A stretch of 10,412 bases of DNA, from positions 1-10,412 of the forward strand of contig JAZSHI010000047.1 of the NCBI GenBank assembly GCA_045533195.1, in the 5' to 3' direction. Position 1 is the first letter of the stretch, and each line of letters begins with the position of its first letter. Below the pieces are notes generated by a model, which was not told the origin of the DNA, did no database searches, and worked only from the letters and a program-made list of their open reading frames with translations. Made by a program: the position numbers and the translations under genes. Source of the DNA: SIG607 sp045533195. Its GTDB lineage: Bacteria; Bacillota; Clostridia; Oscillospirales; Acutalibacteraceae. This document shows positions 6,201 to 10,412 of the stretch, piece after piece.

Positions 6201-7573
6201 ACTGTTATTATACTACTGCAAACAAAGGTGTTGGCGACGGTAGCCAAAGCAATACATATTATCTAACCACACAACAATTACGCAATGCATCCGGTCTATC
6301 AACATTTGATTTTAATTCAGTTTGGACAATAGATGCTGATTCAGACTATTGTTTTCCTACTTTACGTAATTTTTCACATGTCTATGTTGAACACACCTGT
6401 ACAATTGAAGCGGATGATATAAAGTTTAATGAATTACAGCATTGGGAGTATTGTGTTTTTTGCGGAAAGGAAATTAACAAACAAGAACATTCCTTTGATT
6501 GTGCTTGCGATGAAACATGTAACGGATGTGATTATATTCGTGATCTCACAGGTGCAATAAATACCGAATGGTGCTATGATGACAATAACCATTGGCAAAT
6601 TTGCCTATCATGTAATGAAAAGATTAACAACGAGGCACATAAATATGTGACTGGTGAGAGCTTGGCTTGCAGTGTATGTTCTAAGAGCAGAGCATTAAGC
6701 TTCATTACTATCACACAATATCCACAAAAATTGCAATATATAGAAGGCCAGAACTTGAATTTGTCGGGATTGCTTGTTACGGCTTATTATGATAACAATA
6801 CCAGCGCAATAATTTCAAATTATGTTGTCAGCGGATATGATTCCACACCCGGTACAAAAACTATTACCGTTGCCTATAACGGCAAAACCGATACATTTAC
6901 GGTAACCGTCCTTGCAAAATCGTTATCTTCCATTGCTGTCACTACCAAGCCCAGTAAACTTACATATACCGAAGGTGATGCGTTTGATAAAAGTGGAATG
7001 GTCGTAACCGCATATTATAACAATAACACAAGCAGTGTTGTAACAGACTATACTTTAAGCGGTTATAAATCTACCTCTGGAACCAAAACAATAACGGTTA
7101 CTTATGGTGGTAAAACTGCAACATTTACTGTTACGGTGAATTCAAGAGTACCCGCTACTGTTACTTCCTCAAAGCACACCATAAATGGTAACAATATTAG
7201 CAAGATAACTGCAGGCACAACGGTTTCTTCGTTGTTGTCCGGACTTAATGAAGGTTCTTATTGCAAGGTTTATAAAGGCAACTCTGAGGTTAGTGGCAAC
7301 ACAGCGGTTGGTACTGGAATGGTCGTTAAGATTATGGACGGCAACACTGTAAAAGCATCTTACACAGTTATTGTTACAGGTGATACCAACGGAGACGGCA
7401 CTATTTCAGTAACAGATATGATAGCTATAAAGGCTCATATACTGAACAAATCAACTTTAACGGGTGTGTATGCTATTGCGGCCAATACAAATGGTGATAG
7501 TAGAATTTCTATTACGGACTTTATTCAGGTTAAAGCTAAGATTCTTGGCAAGGGCAGTATTACCGCAAGATAA
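3230..7573 (+). CDS. Secreted multi-module GLUG-repeat surface protein with C-terminal dockerin, 1447 aa
   Basis: ATG 3230 follows GGAGGAGG (3214-3221) at eight bases; an in-frame TTG further upstream overlaps that site and is rejected. Residues 1-33 are a signal peptide ending in ANA. Three modules follow, near 38-312, 328-582 and 597-1046. Each opens with FAGG.GS/T...PYLI, closes with a W...YP.P.L-type motif, and is filled with GLUG-type repeats such as VGGIAGRNTGTISNCYN. Residues 1057-1150 hold CxxC pairs (1075/1078, 1097/1100, 1125/1128, 1147/1150) with nearby histidines. Two group 3 bacterial Ig-like domains lie at about 1157-1228 and 1231-1303, then a small beta domain (1307-1382). A type I dockerin (1384-1440) has two calcium loops, DTNGDGTISVTD and NTNGDSRISITD; the second starts with Asn instead of Asp. 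GLUG proteins are surface and often adhesive proteins; no catalytic domain is visible. It is co-transcribed with a cohesin gene, its likely anchor. Confidence 0.85.
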   Translation: MNIRNKGKQLFAVLLSVAMIITTMPFGVVVANAVTAEFAGGSGTETAPYLIETKEHLNNVRNDLNAHYELIADIVFTDDDFSEGGDFYNNQKGWIPIGQLYSTPFNGTFDGNGFAIVGLFAKVSNYNGSYSGLFGINNGTIMNLAVVNGSITDTSSGYTYVGGIAGRNTGTISNCYNSMTVSTMTYGGGIAGQNAGLITDCYNIGNVIKAQNYGTISGGIVGYNLTDATISSCYNAGNVTANQQGGVAGENRGTILHCYFLESEEKGCAQGTNAGYRCSIEELQTKATFEGFRFDTTWEFINLSDYPFPVLKGVKHIPIDNGANQEGFAGGIGSLICPYLISDASQLANVQKFPDSCFKLTNDIVFATDDISNWISIGTASQPFTGYFDGDGYAIKGLTKSLFNYNNGTVKNIALKNAVVTDSATIILNNRGILSNCYSSSEISFSSKEKMSVGGLVSKNYGTISNCFYNGKINSTTTYAYESYTGGIAGSNDGGTISSCYNLAIITTNKSMDGIAGEINNATMKNNYYYEFFALGYQFTQNGGVKATVDQLKKKDFFVGFDFDSEWQIDETLEYPAPTLKVMKSAIEVIPENTTDFAGGNGSLFSPYLISNIQQLYKFSSYANLRCHFKLIDDIVLDEIFEKRMISSFNGMLDGEMHTISGFTVKSNTVDGDYVGFIGTNKGIIKNLKFKDSNIEFSELNESYVGTVVGHNDGTILDLEVETKLICNNITAEKSYIGGVAGGTGVGSVIENLQTTGIIDISSDTSIMRTEIGGIIGKGSGKIVNITNDIDITLNSCVGPVQISNSNFGGIIGYSSSSTKQNVRNSGNISIYANNVSASLRVNVGGIAGTENAGSTTFASNSGDIFVKSVTCQYDPLVNIGGIVGRNYRGSATIKKSYNTGNIGASMDRQSVCMGGIIGYYPYLVEDCYNTGKIGGTTLDGEMGQFIAGGIAGHGEPTTDSAIKRCYNIGEISAQTAGGIIGYRYGMNIYNCYYTTANKGVGDGSQSNTYYLTTQQLRNASGLSTFDFNSVWTIDADSDYCFPTLRNFSHVYVEHTCTIEADDIKFNELQHWEYCVFCGKEINKQEHSFDCACDETCNGCDYIRDLTGAINTEWCYDDNNHWQICLSCNEKINNEAHKYVTGESLACSVCSKSRALSFITITQYPQKLQYIEGQNLNLSGLLVTAYYDNNTSAIISNYVVSGYDSTPGTKTITVAYNGKTDTFTVTVLAKSLSSIAVTTKPSKLTYTEGDAFDKSGMVVTAYYNNNTSSVVTDYTLSGYKSTSGTKTITVTYGGKTATFTVTVNSRVPATVTSSKHTINGNNISKITAGTTVSSLLSGLNEGSYCKVYKGNSEVSGNTAVGTGMVVKIMDGNTVKASYTVIVTGDTNGDGTISVTDMIAIKAHILNKSTLTGVYAIAANTNGDSRISITDFIQVKAKILGKGSITAR

Positions 7574-7584
7574 GGAGAATATAA

Positions 7585-8802
7585 ATGAAAAAAGTAATTT
7601 CAATTTTAACAGTTTTGGTTTTATGCCTTGCTCTGATGTTGCCTGTGACAGTTTCGGCGGCAAGCGCAAGTGCAAGTTTATCGGGTCCTGGTACAGTTCG
7701 TGCTGGAGATACTATAACGTTAAGTTTTAACCTTAATGGTAGCGGTATTTTTGGTGCTTCGGGAACTCTTTCCTATGACAGTAGTCAAGTTACTTTATCG
7801 GGAACATCTCAAAAGATTGGTGCTCCTTGGGCGGTTGAATTTAACGGAAATAATTTCGTTGCTTATGATAACAATTTAACCAATCCTATTAACGGCAATA
7901 AGACTTTATTTACTGTTACCTTTAAAGTAAAGTCCGTTGCGGCAGGTACTAACATTAAAATTTCTTATACTGGTGTTACAGCTTCTGATGGTAGTGCAGA
8001 TGCTAATGTAGGTACTGTTACATATTCTAAAACAGTTGCGGCACCTCTCGCAACTGATAACAATCTTGCAAGTCTTACCGTAAGTAACGCTACGATATCT
8101 CCTGCATTCTCAGCAGGCACAACAAGCTATACCGCAAACGTTCCGTTTGAGGTGTCTAAACTTAATGTTAGCGCAACTGCCGCAGATGGTAAGGCAAAGG
8201 TTTCAGTTAATAGTCCTAATCTTACTCCTAACGGAACAACCAAGGTGACGGTTACTGTAACAGCAGAAAATGGTGCTAAGAAGACCTATACAATTTCTGT
8301 AAAGAGAGCCCAAGATCCAAATTACAAAGCAAGTGACAATAATAAACTTTCGGGTATTTCTGTAGACGGATTCTTGCTTTCTCCCGCATTTAATACCGAT
8401 ACCACTCAATATGTGGTTTGGTTGCCTTATGAAACAACCAGTATTAAAATAGGTGGTTCAGCGGCAGATGGTAAAGCTTCTGTTGCAGTAGAAGGCGGCG
8501 ACAACCTTGCTGCAGGTCAAGATAACCCTGTTAAGGTAATTTGCACTGCTGAAAATGGTGATAAGAAAACATACACCGTAATCGTAAAACGTGCAGCAGC
8601 ATATGATGGTTCTGTAGAAGAGCTTCCTGATGAACCTGTAACCGACGAACCGGTTGACACTCAACCTGATACCGACGCTACACCAAAAACCGAAGGCGGT
8701 ATTGCTTGGTGGTGGCTGCTCATAGTTGGTGTAGGTACATTTGCTATTGGTGTGGCTGGAGGATTCTTCGGAAAAGACATTATCAGCAAAAAATCCAAAT
8801 AA
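7585..8802 (+). CDS. Membrane-anchored cohesin protein (small scaffoldin/anchor), 405 aa
   Basis: Residues 1-25 are a signal peptide (MKKVISILTV, cleavage after VSA). Residues 29-150 match a cohesin: SGPGTVRAGDTITLSFNL, then GIFGASGTLSYDSSQVTL and a long beta-rich stretch ending VGTVTYSKTV. Two cadherin-like beta-sandwich repeats follow (157-241 and 250-337), each with a core of the type LSGISVDGFLLSPAF...YTVIVKRA. An acidic Pro/Asp/Thr linker (344-370) leads to a membrane helix (about 372-394) and a basic tail, FGKDIISKKSK. There is no LPxTG motif, so the protein is held by the membrane helix and not by sortase. It starts 11 bases after the dockerin gene, with AAGGAG overlapping that gene's stop codon, so the two are translated from one mRNA. 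Cohesins bind dockerins through calcium-stabilised contacts; pairing with the neighbour is inferred from linkage. Confidence 0.88.
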   Translation: MKKVISILTVLVLCLALMLPVTVSAASASASLSGPGTVRAGDTITLSFNLNGSGIFGASGTLSYDSSQVTLSGTSQKIGAPWAVEFNGNNFVAYDNNLTNPINGNKTLFTVTFKVKSVAAGTNIKISYTGVTASDGSADANVGTVTYSKTVAAPLATDNNLASLTVSNATISPAFSAGTTSYTANVPFEVSKLNVSATAADGKAKVSVNSPNLTPNGTTKVTVTVTAENGAKKTYTISVKRAQDPNYKASDNNKLSGISVDGFLLSPAFNTDTTQYVVWLPYETTSIKIGGSAADGKASVAVEGGDNLAAGQDNPVKVICTAENGDKKTYTVIVKRAAAYDGSVEELPDEPVTDEPVDTQPDTDATPKTEGGIAWWWLLIVGVGTFAIGVAGGFFGKDIISKKSK

Positions 8803-8814
8803 TCAGAATGTGCA

Positions 8815-8852
8815 TTCAACCCCTATCAAAAACTGGTAGGGGTTGAAATTTT
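8815..8852 (+). terminator. Terminator of the dockerin/cohesin operon
   Basis: TTCAACCCCTATCA (8815-8828) pairs with 8834-8847 over 14 bp, with one T.G pair and an AAAAC loop, then ATTTT. It starts 13 bases after the cohesin stop. Confidence 0.85.
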
Positions 8853-8887
8853 AAGAAAATTATAAAGTTCATAAAATGTTTAAATTT

Positions 8888-8932
8888 TCATATAACTCTT
8901 TACTATCGTTACATAACCCTACATAACTCTAC
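8888..8932 (+). repeat. Short repeats upstream of the small-RNA promoter
   Basis: TACATAACCC (8910-8919) and TACATAACTC (8920-8929) are tandem 10-base copies followed by TAC. A related CATATAACTC begins at 8889. The copies are spaced by about one and two helical turns, so they could bind a regulator on one face of the DNA just upstream of the promoter at 8962. The rest of 8853-8960 shows no gene or other clear site. Confidence 0.3.
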
Positions 8933-8961
8933 GGAGTGGAGTTTGAGCGGCAAAATCAAGG

Positions 8962-8990
8962 TTGACAAAGGGCTTTCTCCATGTTAAACT
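8962..8990 (+). promoter_or_regulatory. Strong sigma-A promoter for the right-hand RNA region
   Basis: TTGACA (8962-8967) is exact, followed by a 17-base spacer and TAAACT (8985-8990), with an extended -10 TG at 8982-8983. The start is expected near 8997. It is the only well-formed plus-strand promoter I see between the cohesin gene and the right edge. Confidence 0.8.
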
Positions 8991-9019
8991 AATAATGACC
9001 TATTTAAAATAAAGCAGGA

Positions 9020-9127
9020 GTGTTTTTAAAAGATAACGAAAATTGCAATGTTCCGAGAGGGTTAATTGCGCTTGTTTGTTATGCTTGGCTCCTGTGTATA
9101 GGGCAAAGGCAAAAGGACTGCAAGTGA
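9020..9127 (+). CDS. Possible 35-codon leader peptide
   Basis: From GTG 9020 the frame reads MFLKDNENCNVPRGLIAL and continues VCYAWLLCIGQRQKDCK to TGA at 9125-9127. It has a hydrophobic centre and three cysteines near its end. The stop codon touches the first base of the terminator stem (9127), so a terminating ribosome would cover the left arm and favour read-through, as in translational attenuators. Against a gene: the only Shine-Dalgarno sequence, AGGAG at 9016-9020, overlaps the start, and no better in-frame start exists. I do not recognise the peptide. Confidence 0.25.
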   Translation: MFLKDNENCNVPRGLIALVCYAWLLCIGQRQKDCK

Positions 9128-9157
9128 GCACTTACCTTTCGGGGTAGGTGCTTTTTT
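9127..9157 (+). terminator. Intrinsic terminator of the small RNA
   Basis: AGCACTTACC (9127-9136) pairs with GGTAGGTGCT (9143-9152), ten pairs including one T.G, with a six-base loop. The stem runs into six T residues (9152-9157). The T.G pair and the T run both mark the plus strand. Confidence 0.88.
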
Positions 9158-9169
9158 GTTATCTTTTTG

Positions 9170-9230
9170 CCTTCTTTTGTGTTTTGTTCTCCGGTAAGTG
9201 ACGGAAACAAGATAAACGCACAAAGGAAGG
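9170..9230 (+). ncRNA. Long hairpin after the terminator
   Basis: CCTTCTTTTGTG (9170-9181) pairs with CACAAAGGAAGG (9219-9230), 12 positions with one T.G. Inside, a short TTGT/ACAA helix and CCG/CGG close a GTAAGTGA loop. The 3' arm contains GGAAGGAGG, a ribosome-binding-like sequence, but no long reading frame follows it. Confidence 0.5.
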
Positions 9231-9239
9231 AGGTTCAAA

Positions 9240-10060
9240 ATTATTGTATTTGACAACACGGGAAGTTGGTTGCACCAAAGGTTTGGTGCCGAGAGCTACA
9301 GTCTGAATTCTGCGGCAGACTGTGAATCACTAGCAGAAAACCTTTGGAGTTGAGGTATAACTTCATCAGTCGATGCTCTAAGGCTGATTCTCCGTAGGAC
9401 CGAAGAACAGGAAATACGGAACTAAAGAGCTATCACGGTTTTGGCAGCGGACAGGGTGATATATGGTAGATAGGCAATACTTTTTTAATTGACCTATTAC
9501 GTTGCTCGGTTTTATGATTTCCCGCAAAAATTAGAACCCACTTTCACGCAGTGGTCTGAAGAATGAGAGTAGGAAAAGTCGTGATATACAAAGCCCTTCA
9601 CAAAGGCTATGTGAACTAAAAAGTGCGGATAGCAGAGCCGTTACGAAACGAGGATTGTTCGACTGCGATCTGCCTTCACTTATGGCAGTTTATTAACGAA
9701 AATAAGTGCGTAACGAAGACAAAGGTTCCTGTTTAAGTTATTGACGAAAATTATGGAATCTACGACGTTTGAGAGTTCCGTCGGTAAATAAAACTGCTCA
9801 AGCGGTGGTGCTGCCGTCCATTAAGGGAAATCTCCGTTCCTTATGGGAATTGCATACGAAGTTTCTGGGATTTAATCGGTAATGAAAATCCCCGCCGAAC
9901 GAGTGTTTAGTCTCGGCTGGGCTGAAATGCCTTGCACTCGGCGTAGCGTTAGTAAATAATACTTTTGTTTTTACACTCTTGAACTACAAGAGAACACGCA
10001 CGGAAAATCTATTAATCTTGCGTTAAAGTGTAAATAGATTAAGCCAAGTACTAACCTTAT
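9240..10060 (+). ncRNA. Large pseudoknot-rich structured RNA, family not assigned
   Basis: No convincing protein frame exists here, yet complementary segments are dense. Hairpins include 9272-9278/9283-9289, 9298-9305/9316-9323, 9391-9396/9415-9420, 9431-9436/9456-9461, 9470-9478/9488-9497, 9793-9797/9802-9806, 9818-9846, 9867-9873/9886-9892 and 9976-9981/9987-9992. H-type pseudoknots are seen at 9592-9615, 9670-9708, 9894-9940 and 9970-10040. The clearest, 9670-9708, has a 5-bp and a 7-bp stem stacked with no gap, a 2-base first loop and a 13-base last loop, which fits known geometry. T.G pairs in several helices identify plus-strand RNA. Size and density resemble GOLLD and ROOL RNAs. Hand counts in two 60-base stretches give 42-45% G+C, against 27-35% in two coding stretches. 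There is no clear promoter of its own; ends are approximate. Confidence 0.65.
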
Positions 10061-10080
10061 TTTACAGCAGAATACCTGAA

Positions 10081-10412
10081 CAGAATTTTCTTTTCGATAT
10101 GATTTATGACTGTCTCTTCGAGAGTGTATGATTTACCTTTCGAGAGCGAGTTGCACCTGCGCCTAATCAAAACTTGGACAAGATTGAAGCTTTTCGGCTC
10201 TCTGCAAGTTGTCATTCGTGTAATGAATGACAAGCTGCAGTAAGCCGAAGAAGATAAGCAGAGACTTCAAAAGCAGGTGCTATGACTATCATTTCTATGA
10301 TGATAGATGATTGTCCTTTAGAAATGATTTATGACTCTCTTTTTGGGAGCCGAGCCGTTTCTATTGGACGATAGTCAGATAGAAACGGCTCGGAGACGCA
10401 GTCGGAGAGCCG
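10081..10412 (+). ncRNA. Chain of long hairpins, probably the 3' part of the large RNA or a second RNA (partial)
   Basis: A 128-nt interrupted hairpin is built from nested helices: 10153-10160/10273-10280, 10184-10189/10265-10270, 10193-10199/10243-10249, 10202-10206/10236-10240 and 10209-10217/10225-10233. It is followed by CTATCAT/ATGATAG (10286-10292/10300-10306), CTCTC/GGGAG (10335-10339/10345-10349), and a perfect 15-bp hairpin, 10350-10364 with 10379-10393. The loop of the last hairpin (GATAGTCA, 10370-10377) is complementary to 10283-10290. No terminator is visible before the window edge, so the RNA continues. A guide RNA for a transposon nuclease (IscB/TnpB omega RNA) is one alternative, testable from the sequence beyond the edge. 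Confidence 0.55.
10099..10336 (+). repeat. Direct repeat ATGATTTATGACT
   Basis: The 13-mer occurs at 10099-10111 and 10324-10336, each time followed within a few bases by a CTCT hairpin. A shortened copy, TATGATTTA, is at 10127-10135. The two full copies flank the 128-nt hairpin. Confidence 0.6.

Larger units (their letters stand above)
8997..9157 (+). ncRNA. About 160-nt small RNA or attenuator leader
   Basis: The transcript is bounded by a strong promoter and a strong terminator. Its 5' half folds into a long interrupted hairpin: CAGGAG (9015-9020) with CTCCTG (9089-9094), ATAAC (9033-9037) with GTTAT (9078-9082), and GCAAT (9045-9049) with ATTGC (9065-9069) around a GAGA loop. That shape is compatible with a 6S-like or other regulatory RNA, but I cannot name a family. 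It also contains a 35-codon frame ending exactly at the terminator, so a translated attenuator leader is the main alternative. Read-through of the terminator would produce the large structured region to the right. Confidence 0.5.

Noticed and set aside
7464..7730. 88-codon plus-strand frame spanning the dockerin/cohesin junction
   Set aside because: It overlaps the dockerin end and the cohesin signal peptide in another frame; both of those have recognisable domains and good starts.
8910..8932. CRISPR-like repeats
   Set aside because: Only two to three 10-base copies without spacers; far too short and irregular.
9062..9259. 65-codon minus-strand reading frame
   Set aside because: It runs antisense through the terminator and hairpin of the plus-strand RNA, is lysine/arginine-rich by composition, and shows no ribosome binding site or familiar motif.
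9250..9278. Promoter for the large RNA at the TTGACA at 9250
   Set aside because: The -35 hexamer is exact, but at 17 bases spacing there is only CACCAA, and nothing like TATAAT lies nearby.
9244..9306. 20-codon frame after AAGGAGG at 9227-9233
   Set aside because: It would start with TTG, is very short, runs through a stable hairpin and has no recognisable sequence.
9250..10412. Group II intron
   Set aside because: Some short stretches look intron-like, but I find no GTGCG-type 5' end, no domain V hairpin with a catalytic triad and no reverse transcriptase gene in more than 1.1 kb.

Overview
The window looks like a low-GC Firmicutes chromosome, most likely a gut-type clostridium of the Oscillospiraceae/Ruminococcaceae kind. 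The evidence is strong AGGAGG-type ribosome binding sites, A/T-rich sigma-A promoters, a holin-like small toxin tail, and above all a dockerin protein next to a cohesin protein, a pairing typical of fibre-associated Clostridia. The taxonomic call is an inference.

Left part (1-2886). The first 48 bases are the 3' end of a small holin-like membrane toxin. A short RNA on the minus strand has a near-perfect sigma-A promoter (126-153) and a shared hairpin terminator (39-80), so the pair looks like a type I toxin-antitoxin locus. Then come a 491-aa protein with an N-terminal TIR-like/deoxyribosyltransferase-like domain (194-1669), a convergent Xre-family repressor (1711-2028, minus), and a rightward pair made of a SLOG-like nucleotide-binding protein (2223-2702) and a 56-aa two-helix membrane protein (2716-2886). 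TIR-like, SLOG and membrane proteins side by side suggest a nucleotide-signalling or anti-phage module, but no step of such a pathway is shown by the sequence.

Middle part (2887-8852). A 325-base gap holds an extended -10 promoter, a candidate multi-helix leader RNA (2991-3143) whose closing 13-bp helix begins at the predicted transcription start, and a possible terminator/antiterminator pair (3146-3197). Downstream lies a two-gene operon. The first gene encodes a 1447-aa secreted protein with three GLUG-type modules, cysteine-rich linkers, two bacterial Ig-like domains and a C-terminal dockerin. The second encodes a 405-aa membrane-anchored protein with a cohesin and two cadherin-like beta-sandwich domains. 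The natural reading is that the cohesin holds the dockerin-bearing protein on the cell surface. A strong terminator closes the operon at 8815-8852.

Right part (8853-10412). About 1.5 kb contain no convincing protein gene. A consensus promoter (8962-8990) starts a roughly 160-nt RNA ending in an intrinsic terminator (9127-9157). It is followed by more than 1.1 kb dense in helices, at least three well-formed H-type pseudoknots and a chain of long hairpins running off the window. G.U pairs place this RNA on the plus strand. Its size and style recall the large ornate bacterial RNAs (GOLLD, ROOL), but I cannot assign it to a family by eye. This is the most interesting part of the window.
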